A stretch of DNA of 64,000 bases from assembly GCF_030053775.1 (NCBI RefSeq), contig NZ_CP125669.1, forward strand, positions 3,763,634 to 3,827,633, given 5' to 3'. The notes beneath the pieces are model-generated. The model saw only the letters and a program-made list of their open reading frames with translations, ran no database searches and was not told the DNA's origin. The position numbers were made by a program, and so were the translations under genes. Positions 26,718 to 35,214 of the stretch are shown here, in pieces (the stretch's first letter is position 1; each line of letters begins with the position of its first letter). The DNA comes from Acinetobacter corruptisaponis. GTDB taxonomy: Bacteria > Pseudomonadota > Gammaproteobacteria > Pseudomonadales > Moraxellaceae.

Positions 26718-26972
26718 TTGAAACTTAGTTTAAAGATATTAAGCAGTCTAGGCATCTTATTGCCGAGTCTGTTGTTATCAGCATGTAGTCATATGCCAAC
26801 GAAGATGCAAGCTTTAGGGGTTAAGCCTTGGGAGCGTGATATTTTGGCTCGTCCAGCGATGCAATTAGATGCTGCACCATTAGATGCAGCTTATGATGAA
26901 CATATTTATTTTAGTAAAGAAGCAGCCAGTGGCGGTCGTGGTTTTGGTGGTGGAGGTTGCGGATGCAATTAA
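26718..26972 (+). CDS. DUF4266 small lipoprotein with Gly/Cys tail
   Basis: An 84-residue protein starting at TTG with a good RBS (AGAGGTGA). The signal peptide ends in a lipobox, LLSAC, with C23 the likely lipidated cysteine. The mature protein contains the family segment V-K-P-W-E-R-D-x-L-A and ends in a glycine-rich tail with G-G-G-G-C-G-C-N. The tail's two cysteines suggest metal binding or disulfide exchange with the neighbouring thioredoxin. The function of DUF4266 is unknown to me. Its 3' end overlaps the DUF3570 start, and the glycine codons supply that gene's RBS. Confidence 0.85.
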   Translation: MKLSLKILSSLGILLPSLLLSACSHMPTKMQALGVKPWERDILARPAMQLDAAPLDAAYDEHIYFSKEAASGGRGFGGGGCGCN

Positions 26973-28342
26973 CAAAAAAATCAGCACGCCATATTGCGCT
27001 TGCTTTGACTCAGGCTTCAACAGTTTTATTAAGTAGTCACGTTGCACATGCTGAAACGACAACGACATCTAGCAAAGAAAGCACAACTTCACCTTTTAGT
27101 TTATCTAAAATCGTAGAGCCAGGCTGGAAAGTCGATACTGCGGTGTTGATGTATAAAGAGGCGGACAGTCGTGTTCAAGCCATTGAACCGAGTCTGCGCT
27201 TTGAAAAAGACTTTGGTGATCAACATATCTTATCTGGAAAGGTCGTTGTTGATTCACTCACAGGTGCTTCACCGAACGGTGCGACATCAGCCAATGTGCC
27301 ACAAACCTTTACAGGCCCATCAGGTAATGCTGCGAAACCAACGCCAGCAAACCAGTTACCATTAGATGATGAATTTCACGATACCCGTGTTGCAGCATCC
27401 GCAAATTGGCAACAACCGATTGCACCAGATATGAAGCTCAATGTGGGTGGAAATGTCTCAAATGAATACGATTTCAGATCAATCGGAGCAAATGCGAGCA
27501 TTGCGAAAGACTTTAATGACAAGAATACCACTGTGTCATTGGGTGGGGCATTTGAGTATGACAGTATTGATGCGGTTGGTGGTGCGCCTGTACCTCTAAC
27601 TCCACAATTGGATGGACAGAAACAACAAGGCACAAAGAGCAAGAATGTTTCTGATGTTTTACTTGGTTTAACGCAAGTCATTGATCGTCATTCATTGGTA
27701 CAACTCAACTATTCATTATCGATGAGTAATGGGTACCAAAACGACCCATATAAAGTTTTGACGCTAGTCGATGCCAATGGCAATTTAATTGCTGATCAGG
27801 ACTTTGCAGCGGGCAGTAATTTTTACCTATTTGAGAATCGTCCAGACAAAAGAACGCGTCATAGCTTTTTTGGTGAATACAAATATGGATTTGACCGTGG
27901 TGATGTTGCCGATGTCTCCTATCGTTTTACCACAGATGACTGGGGCGTTAAATCACACACATTTGATGCAAAATATCGTTATGCGGTTAACGAGAAATAT
28001 TTTGTAGAACCCCATGTTCGTTACTATACTCAAACAGCTGCTGATTTCTATCATAGCTACTTAAAAGTGGGTGATGGTATTGAACTTGATGCTCAAGGTG
28101 AACCTGTTCCGACCGTACAGTATGCATCGGCGGATAGCCGCTTGGGTGCGTTTGATGCAACGACCTACGGTGTTAAGTTTGGGATGAATCTTGCAAATGA
28201 CCGTGAGCTGAGTTTCCGCGTCGAACAATATGATCAGAAAGCCAAAGATCTAAAACCGATTGGTGGGAATTTAGCAGGACAAATTTTGCAACCAGATTTA
28301 TCGGCAACCTTTGTTCAACTTGGTTATAGTTTTAAATGGTAA
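26963..28342 (+). CDS. DUF3570 outer-membrane beta-barrel protein
   Basis: About 459 residues with a signal peptide ending near A30 (HVAHA). The rest alternates in the manner of a beta-barrel and ends in an aromatic residue (GYSFKW). Near the N-terminus, residues 97-108 read D-S-L-T-G-A-S-P-N-G-A-T. This is close to the D-x-x-[ST]-G-A-[TS] sequence that ApbE enzymes flavinylate in FMN_bind proteins; S103 or T108 would be the acceptor. ApbE is encoded next. GGAGG at 26951-26955, within the DUF4266 gene, supports the ATG at 26963. The function of DUF3570 is unknown; a flavinylated surface or barrel protein is my inference. Confidence 0.85.
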   Translation: MQLTKKSARHIALALTQASTVLLSSHVAHAETTTTSSKESTTSPFSLSKIVEPGWKVDTAVLMYKEADSRVQAIEPSLRFEKDFGDQHILSGKVVVDSLTGASPNGATSANVPQTFTGPSGNAAKPTPANQLPLDDEFHDTRVAASANWQQPIAPDMKLNVGGNVSNEYDFRSIGANASIAKDFNDKNTTVSLGGAFEYDSIDAVGGAPVPLTPQLDGQKQQGTKSKNVSDVLLGLTQVIDRHSLVQLNYSLSMSNGYQNDPYKVLTLVDANGNLIADQDFAAGSNFYLFENRPDKRTRHSFFGEYKYGFDRGDVADVSYRFTTDDWGVKSHTFDAKYRYAVNEKYFVEPHVRYYTQTAADFYHSYLKVGDGIELDAQGEPVPTVQYASADSRLGAFDATTYGVKFGMNLANDRELSFRVEQYDQKAKDLKPIGGNLAGQILQPDLSATFVQLGYSFKW

Positions 28343-28362
28343 TAATTTAATCTAAGCTATTA

Positions 28363-28390
28363 AAACCTATTACTTTCGAGTAGTAGGTTT
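28363..28390 (+). other. UUCG-capped hairpin inside the operon
   Basis: Twelve-pair stem AAACCTATTACT / AGTAGTAGGTTT (one T-G pair) closed by the stable tetraloop TTCG. It lies between the DUF3570 stop and the apbE start and has no T run after it, so it may protect or process the mRNA rather than end it. Confidence 0.6.
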
Positions 28391-28423
28391 CATAATTTAT
28401 ACTGATTTAAACTAAGCCTGAGT

Positions 28424-29329
28424 ATGATGTCTCATAGATTAGAATTAATACAAGAAAATGATGCGCTTCATCAAATTCGCTTTACTGCGATGGCAAGCCC
28501 TTGCCAAGTGTTATTAGATCATACTGATTGGACGAGTGCAGCACATATTGCACAAGCTGTTTATGCAGAATGTTTACGCATTGAACAAAAATATAGCCGT
28601 TATCGGGATGATAGTTTTTTATCTGCTCTGCATCGCAATACAGACTGTTGGTTTGATGTGGATGAAGAAACAGCAAAATTATTTGATTTTTCTGAAATTT
28701 TACATCAATTGTCCGAAAAAAAATTTGATATTACCTCTGGTGTACTTGGAAAAATTTGGCATTTTGATGGTTCAGAGCAAGTTCCAACTATTGAGCAAAT
28801 CAATCAGCTTTTGCCTCATATTGGTTGGGACAAAGTAAAATGGAATCAATCTCAGAAAAAAATTTACTTACCTCAAGGAATGTCGCTCGATTTTGGTGGA
28901 ATTGGTAAAGAATACGCAGTTGATCGTTGTGCCGAAATCATTGAGCAATTAAGTCAGCAAGCTTATTTGGTCAATTTTGGTGGAGATCTCAGAGCTAAAG
29001 GACCAAGAAAATCAGGTTTGGCATGGCGAATCGGTTTAGAAACACCTGAGCAAAACAATCAAGCGCAAGCCTATTTTGATTTAAATACAGGGGCTATGGC
29101 GACCAGTGGTGATAGTAAAAGATATCTGTTCAAAGATGGTGTTCGTTATAGTCATATTTTAAATCCATTAACAGGGGCTTCTGTTAAAGATGCACCGCGT
29201 TCGATTACCGTTTATGCTCAAACCTGTATTCAAGCTGGCATGTTAGCGACCTTAGCAATGTTAGAAGGTGCAGGTGCAAAACAGTTCTTAGCAGAACAAT
29301 CAGAGGGACAAGCATGGATTATCGACTAA
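28424..29329 (+). CDS. apbE: FAD:protein FMN transferase (ApbE)
   Basis: A 301-residue ApbE-family enzyme. Family segments present are M-A-S-P-C near the N-terminus, S-R-Y-R-D-D-S near residue 60, L-D-F-G-G-I-G-K-E-Y-A-V-D, N-F-G-G-D-L-R, and the H-I-L-N-P-L-T-G catalytic/metal region. ApbE transfers FMN from FAD to a Thr or Ser of a target protein outside the cytoplasm. No obvious signal peptide or lipobox is visible at the predicted start (MMSHRLELIQ), which is odd for an exported enzyme. Its 3' end overlaps the response-regulator start by 16 bases. The adjacent DUF3570 protein is the most likely target. Confidence 0.9.
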   Translation: MMSHRLELIQENDALHQIRFTAMASPCQVLLDHTDWTSAAHIAQAVYAECLRIEQKYSRYRDDSFLSALHRNTDCWFDVDEETAKLFDFSEILHQLSEKKFDITSGVLGKIWHFDGSEQVPTIEQINQLLPHIGWDKVKWNQSQKKIYLPQGMSLDFGGIGKEYAVDRCAEIIEQLSQQAYLVNFGGDLRAKGPRKSGLAWRIGLETPEQNNQAQAYFDLNTGAMATSGDSKRYLFKDGVRYSHILNPLTGASVKDAPRSITVYAQTCIQAGMLATLAMLEGAGAKQFLAEQSEGQAWIID

Positions 29330-29994
29330 GTGGACAACGTATTTTTTTAGTTGAAGATGATCTTATGTTGGGTGAGTCTTTGTCCGAAATTTTGCAAGCT
29401 CAAGGTGCAGAGGTAAATTGGCATAAGAATGCTGAACGCGTTATGAGTTGCTTGCAAACTTCAAGCTATGACTTGATGATTTTGGATATTGGTTTACCTA
29501 AAATTTCTGGTTTTGAGTTACTTGCCCAATTACGGGAAATGCAACAGGACTTGCCTGTACTCATTTTATCGGCACGGGACATGATTCAAGACCGAGTTTT
29601 TGGGCTTGATCTTGGCGCAGATGACTATGTTTTAAAACCTTTTGATTTGTCTGAATTACTGGCAAGAGTTCGCGTACTGATTAGAAGACGTAGTGGGAGA
29701 GCACAATCTAAAATTAAAGTGGGTGAAGTATGTCTTGATCCTAACTCACATCAGGTCTCTTATTTAAATCAGGTGGTGAATTTATCACGTCAGGAATATC
29801 GCCTGCTAAAACTGCTTATGGAAAATATTGGACAAGTGATTACACGGGATCGACTTGAAAGCACTTTATTGGATAAAGATGAATTGGAAAGTAATGCGCT
29901 TGAAGTGCATATTCATCATTTACGCAAAAAAATATTTCCTCAGTTCATTAGAACCATACGTGGCGTTGGTTATTTAGTTCAAGTAGAAGCCTAA
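29314..29994 (+). CDS. OmpR-family response regulator (QseB/PmrA-like)
   Basis: A 226-residue regulator. The receiver has the acidic pair D15-D16, phospho-acceptor D58 (MILDIGLPK) and a lysine in V-L-K-P-F-D. The C-terminal winged helix ends in RTIRGVGYLV. It overlaps apbE by 16 bases and the kinase by one, so translation is coupled. Regulators of this subclass bind direct repeats of CTTAA-type hexamers, and such boxes occur in the promoter of this operon. Autoregulation and dsbD control are thus likely. Confidence 0.92.
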   Translation: MDYRLSGQRIFLVEDDLMLGESLSEILQAQGAEVNWHKNAERVMSCLQTSSYDLMILDIGLPKISGFELLAQLREMQQDLPVLILSARDMIQDRVFGLDLGADDYVLKPFDLSELLARVRVLIRRRSGRAQSKIKVGEVCLDPNSHQVSYLNQVVNLSRQEYRLLKLLMENIGQVITRDRLESTLLDKDELESNALEVHIHHLRKKIFPQFIRTIRGVGYLVQVEA

Positions 29995-31373
29995 TGTCAG
30001 CAGTTTTGTCTATAAAAAAGCAGGTTGTCAAGACCAGTTTAACCGCCCTTATAATTGCGTTGATTGTGAGTAGCATTCTCGGCTATCTGGCTATTAAGCA
30101 TGAAGTGGGTGAGCTGTTTGACGCAACTTTAATTGATAATACACGAATTATAAAAGGCTTAATTGATTCAGAACATACCAAACAAAATTGGGCTGATTTG
30201 CAAAATAGCCTTGATGAAACCTTGCTTGAACATATTGATCGGACAGATCAGCGCTTTAATGGACATGCCTACGAGAAAAAAATCGCAATTCAGGTATGGA
30301 CTCGTGAAGGCGATTTGATCTTGCGTTCTGCCAGTGCCCCTAATCATGCATTGGCACCGTTAAAGGAGGGTTTGGTAAGGTTCGATGGGGATGATTACAA
30401 CTGGATGGTTTATACCGTCTGGTTGCCAAACAAGAAAAAATGGTTAACTGTTGCAGAACGGTCGGACATTCGTCAGGAACTCTCTAGAAATGTTGAGGCC
30501 AGTTTATTGCTTGCGCTGATCATTGCATTGTTTTGTGCGATTGGATTGTTAAAAATTCAGCTTAAAAAAGCATTTGCGCCGTTAGTGGAACTGGGAGAAA
30601 AAATTTCTCAACGTGATTTTAATGATTTAAGTGCTTTGGAATTACCCAACTCGCCAGATGAATTAAAACCTGTCATTACTGAGTTAAATGATCTATTTCA
30701 GCGAGTCGATTCCTCATTGGAACGTGAGAAACGCTTTCTTGCCGATGCTGCCCATGAATTAAGAACACCGCTCACAGTGATTAAGCTACAGGTTGAACAG
30801 GCACTACTTCAACCAGAATCACGCCAAATGATTTTGGAGCGACTATTGGCCAGTGTGGATCGCAATCAGCAGGTGGTTGAGCAAATGCTATTACTTGCCC
30901 GCTTAGAAGCGGGACAAATGCTCATAAAATCATCAGTAGTCCTTTTTTCTGCCTTAATCAGGGAAACCATTGCACAGCTTATGCCATTGGCATTTAAACG
31001 GAATATTGAATTTGACTTAGAGGTTGCCGAAATTGGTGTGAACGGTGATTCAGCATTGTTACTTTCACTGCTGCGAAATCTTTTTGACAACGCGCTAAGA
31101 CATTCTCCAGATGATAGCCATATCAATATTAGGCTGTTTAAAGAAAATCAGCAGGTTGTTTTTGAGGTTGTCGACTCTGGAGTTGGGATTAATCCTCAAT
31201 TTTTAGGTGAGGTGACGGGGCGTTTTAGTCAGGGGGGCGGCAGTGATGTCGGTGCTTCAGGACTGGGTTTGGCAATAGTATCTGAGATTGCACATTTGCA
31301 TGGTATGAAACTGACCCTTGAAAATCATGAAGAACGGGGTTTGATGGTACGTTTGGTTTGGCAAAGCCAATGA
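29994..31373 (+). CDS. Sensor histidine kinase (QseC/PmrB-like)
   Basis: A 459-residue membrane kinase. Two membrane segments (about 15-35 and 168-188) flank a periplasmic sensor of about 130 residues with no recognised fold. A HAMP-like linker follows, then the H box with H254 in DAAHELRTPLTVIKLQ, the N box in LLRNLFDNALRHSP, and G boxes near the C-terminus. It forms the pair with the preceding regulator. Being in the same operon as envelope thiol and flavin proteins, it probably senses a periplasmic redox or metal signal. Confidence 0.92.
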   Translation: MSAVLSIKKQVVKTSLTALIIALIVSSILGYLAIKHEVGELFDATLIDNTRIIKGLIDSEHTKQNWADLQNSLDETLLEHIDRTDQRFNGHAYEKKIAIQVWTREGDLILRSASAPNHALAPLKEGLVRFDGDDYNWMVYTVWLPNKKKWLTVAERSDIRQELSRNVEASLLLALIIALFCAIGLLKIQLKKAFAPLVELGEKISQRDFNDLSALELPNSPDELKPVITELNDLFQRVDSSLEREKRFLADAAHELRTPLTVIKLQVEQALLQPESRQMILERLLASVDRNQQVVEQMLLLARLEAGQMLIKSSVVLFSALIRETIAQLMPLAFKRNIEFDLEVAEIGVNGDSALLLSLLRNLFDNALRHSPDDSHINIRLFKENQQVVFEVVDSGVGINPQFLGEVTGRFSQGGGSDVGASGLGLAIVSEIAHLHGMKLTLENHEERGLMVRLVWQSQ

Positions 31374-31462
31374 TTTATAAGCATCTGCATTTAATCTAAG
31401 GCGTATTGATACTGGATCAGGACTGTTGGGTTTGTTGGATTGAATGTCGTCCTGAGCTGCTT

Positions 31463-32587
31463 TTAATCTTTAATATTTGGCTCTATTCTTGGAGTGTCAT
31501 TCATTTCATGTCTGACCTTGCTAATGCGCTCGTAGATGAATTTTCGCATTCTATTTACTGCACCAAGTGGCTTATGTTCAGGAATTGAATGCCACGGTGA
31601 AAAAGAAAGATTTTCACAAAACCTGTTCTGGTCTGGGGTATCAAAAAACTGTTGAGGAATCCGAATGGTGGCAACCTTGTAAAAAGGAGCCTTGTTTTCT
31701 TTCCATTCGGTCATGGAGTCTTCAACCGACATGGTATTTGATGTTCGGGGCTGAATTAAAAATTCCATGCAGGCATCATTCTTTTGTAAACTATTTCGAA
31801 GTGACTCCCTTAGAAAGTCATGCGCGGGAGAAACTGGAACAGCTTCTTTTTTATAAGTGGAACATGGCTGAACAGAATATTTAACTGCCTGTCGGTCTGG
31901 GCCTAATCCTAATTGGTAGGGAACCATAGACCAATATCTGGCATGCAAGGGGTTTGCAATCCTGCTTCTGGAGTTTAAGGCAATCCATGTTCCTTTCGCT
32001 CCTAATGAAAAAGGAATATGAAGTTTTTTAACAAAGCCATCACTGTTCATGTCTTTTATGAATGACATATACCGAACAGGGCTATTCACAAAAAAAACTG
32101 GATGATTAATTAAAATAAAGTCTTGAGTGGAATGTTCATTATCTAGAAGTTTTGGTCCTGATATCCCCAGAACTTTGATTGCCATGCCTCTGGCATCTTT
32201 TTTACTATCTGCCTGAGTTGCATCACTGGATGCATTTGAAAAGCGAATCCATGCGGGATAGGTTTTCCCTTGAACAAAAATGCCCTGAGCAAGTTTTTGA
32301 GGAAGCTCATCATTTATTTTGAATTCTGCCTTGACGCAACCATGCGCTTTGGGATGGGCATCGCGCAGGGCCATGCCAGATTGATATTGCTTTCGAATGG
32401 ATGTTTCAATGAGGTCGGCAATTTTTACAGTCATGGCTTCCTCATCAGGATAAAGAGCTTCTCCCAGATGTGTATCTACAGTGGAATAAGCCATGTCTCT
32501 GGATGAATTGGATGTGGGGTTTGCTGGGGCGGCATGTGCAACTGTACATATATTGATCATTAGCATCGGTTGAAGTATTTTTTTCAT
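31463..32587 (-). CDS. Catalase-like heme protein, exported (SrpA-type)
   Basis: About 374 residues including a signal peptide (MKKILQPMLMINICTVAHAA). The mature part has the catalase core fold in its short form, about 350 residues, as in SrpA-type catalase-related peroxidases. The heme-side region H-P-K-A-H-G-C-V-K-A-E-F, the F-S-N-A-S-S-D segment and the heme-ligand-like tyrosine in A-R-Y-W-S-M-V-P-Y are visible. The typical H-A-x-G-x-G-A-x-G of true catalases is changed, so peroxidase rather than catalase activity is likely. I chose the ATG at 32587 with AAGGA upstream. It converges on the kinase gene and appears to be a single-gene unit. Confidence 0.8.
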   Translation of the reverse strand: MKKILQPMLMINICTVAHAAPANPTSNSSRDMAYSTVDTHLGEALYPDEEAMTVKIADLIETSIRKQYQSGMALRDAHPKAHGCVKAEFKINDELPQKLAQGIFVQGKTYPAWIRFSNASSDATQADSKKDARGMAIKVLGISGPKLLDNEHSTQDFILINHPVFFVNSPVRYMSFIKDMNSDGFVKKLHIPFSLGAKGTWIALNSRSRIANPLHARYWSMVPYQLGLGPDRQAVKYSVQPCSTYKKEAVPVSPAHDFLRESLRNSLQKNDACMEFLIQPRTSNTMSVEDSMTEWKENKAPFYKVATIRIPQQFFDTPDQNRFCENLSFSPWHSIPEHKPLGAVNRMRKFIYERISKVRHEMNDTPRIEPNIKD

Positions 32588-32850
32588 TCCATTATCCTTG
32601 CCTGAAATTAGTATCATGTCGTAATTTATTTAGTGGAAATGGCGTTTTTTGAGAAGTAACAGGCGGTACGACAGTTCTGGAAAACACAGAACTGATGATG
32701 GTGCTAACAACACAAGTTGTTTATTACCGAGGCAGCAAATAAATTATAGCTGTATTATACAGGTATTAAAGTTGCAAAAGGTAGCGAGCGTACTATATTT
32801 CAAATTCTATAAACTCTTTTCAAATATTTCATAAACTCAAACACTATGGT

Positions 32851-35214
32851 TTAAAAACGATATTTAACACTTGCACCAATAGTGCGTGGTTGTGCGGCAG
32901 AAGCAGTGTATCCACCGTTACCTGAATTGACCAATCCTAAAAAGTAGTGTTTATCTAACACATTCTTTGCCCAGATAGAGAAATCAATTTCATTCTGACC
33001 GTAGGGTAGACGTACGCCAGTGATCAGGTTCAATACACCATAGCTCGGTATTTTTGAATACATTGAGTTATTGGCATCGGCATAAGTCTCTGAACGCCAA
33101 CCATAATTAATCAAACTATAGTGCTCTGCATGTGCAAATACATCATGTTGGTATTGCAGTGAAAGATTGGTGGTCCAGCGTGGTGCACCATTCACCTGAT
33201 TGCCTGAAATATCACGATAACCTTTGCCATAACCACTGTCGGCAGTTCCACCCCTGCCATTAAAGGTTTCAAATGATGTGGGTGCTGTACCAGAATCAAA
33301 AGTTGCATCAGTGTAGGCAGCATAAAATTCACTGAAAACTGACGATTTAACTGCGCCTTTACATCTAGCTCAATGCCTTTGCTGGTCAAATCACCGACAT
33401 TGGTCAATAGGTTGAGATATTGATTGTCAATTGCAATGGTGGTGACTGCCTGATAATCCTTAATTTTGGTTAAAAAGCCATTGATATTGAAAAACAAGCG
33501 TTGATCCAGCCATGTGCTTTTTAGGCCAATTTCTAGATTTCTGGCTTTTTCAGGATCAATATTGAGTACAGTATTGCCCAAAGCTGCTGCTGGCGTTGCC
33601 ACACTGTTAAGATTATATCCTCCTGACTTTTCACCTGTGGATAGGGTGATAAACCCTAAAATATCAGGCTTGAACTGATAACTTGCGGTGAGTAAACCTG
33701 CCACACTCTGGTCTGTTCTAGAAAGATGCCCTGAATCATAAGCCCTAAATAAAGGGCTGAATGCGGTATAAACCGTAGGCTGAATATCAGTCTGTTGAAT
33801 TTGTCCTGATTTTCTTTCCGAGGTTAAACGAATCCCTGTGGTTACATCAAATTTGGGGAGTACATGCCATGTCGATTGTCCAAAGAGGGCATAACTGTCT
33901 GTTGTGGAGTGACCGAGACCTGAAAGATAAGCATTATTGGGAAAAACTGTCGTGGCAGCAAGCGCATTTATGCCTGTTTGATACGAGTTATGACTGTCAA
34001 TATTTTGATAATAGTAAAAAGCGCCGAGTACATAATCGAATGTTTGGTTCAGTGGAGAGGCAAGACGGACTTCCTGTGAAAACTGGTTCTGATCGACATT
34101 AAAGCCACCTGTAATCCCATCCAGACGTGTGAAATCCAGATCATTTTTGGGTTTAAATTTCCAGTCACGCCATGCTGTGATGGAGGTGAGCTTAAAGCCA
34201 TTATCAAATAACCAGTTTAATTCAGTAGATACCGAATTTTGTTTAATTTTTGATTGCTGCTCTGCATCTAAATCTACTGCATAATCATAAGGGCTGCGTT
34301 TGATATTTTTCGCTCCCAATAGTGTAACTCTGTCTGCATAAGTTGTTGCATTTGATCCTGCTACACCTAAAGGTAAATAACTGGCAACATTCCCAGACGG
34401 ATTCCACGGCCCGAAACTGTAGGGAATAAGAGAACCCGTGCTTGAATCTTCCTGATTATGCTCGGCAATCACACGTAAACTCAGTTGATCATCTGGTTGA
34501 TACAATACTTGTCCACGTACCCCATAGCGGTTGATTTCATTTAAATCTTCACCTGTGTAGGTATTTTTGACCCAGCCATCATCATGCGTACCATATGCTG
34601 AAACACGTACGGCAACATCGTCCGACAAAGGCTGATTAAACATTCCTTTTATCTGATGGTAGCCACGTTCACCCATTGAAACTTCCACACTTCTTTCCTG
34701 ATGAAATACAGGTGGTCTGGAGCTAATATTTAACACGCCAGCAGTGGTGTTTTTACCAAATAATGTTCCTTGTGGGCCACGCAACAAATCAATTTGTTCA
34801 ATATCCAGTAGATCAAAGACAGCTTGTCCTGGTAGCCCTAGATAAACATTGTCCAGATAGATGCCAACACTGCTTTCCAAGCCATCGTTAGCGGTATTAT
34901 TTCCGATCCCCCGAATCGCCACACTGGATTGTCGGGCGTGGATAAACTGTGAGGTAAAATTAGGTAATTGCTGCTGTAAGTCCTGTATTTGATACAGTTT
35001 AGCTTCTTCAAGCTGTTTGCCTTGAATCACGGTAATGGGAGAGGGTACTTTTTGTGCTTCTTCGGCACGGCGGCGTGCTGTGACTACAATACTATCAAGC
35101 TGTAGAATAGCTTTATCATCAGTGGATTAAGCTGATTTTGATGCGATCTGTGCTGATAGCCCTGAATCTGTTTCCTGTGCCTGATTCCCTGCATAGCTAC
35201 CTTGTGAAATCGCT
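32851..35214 (-). pseudogene. TonB-dependent receptor, 5'-truncated, with stop and frameshift
   Basis: Homology to one siderophore-type TonB receptor runs through the whole interval. The signal-peptide end and linker are seen as [19 protein letters not shown]. An in-frame TAA at 35127-35129 follows, then the TonB box region LDSIVVTARRRAEEAQ, the plug (SSVAIRGIGNNTANDG, LLRGPQGTLFGKNTTAG) and the barrel. At about 33330 a missing base shifts the frame: EFYAAYTDATFD is found in the next frame, which continues to the C-terminal ASVKYRF. The 5' end stops inside the signal peptide at the junction with the collagen-repeat gene. Three independent lesions mean no working receptor. Confidence 0.87.
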
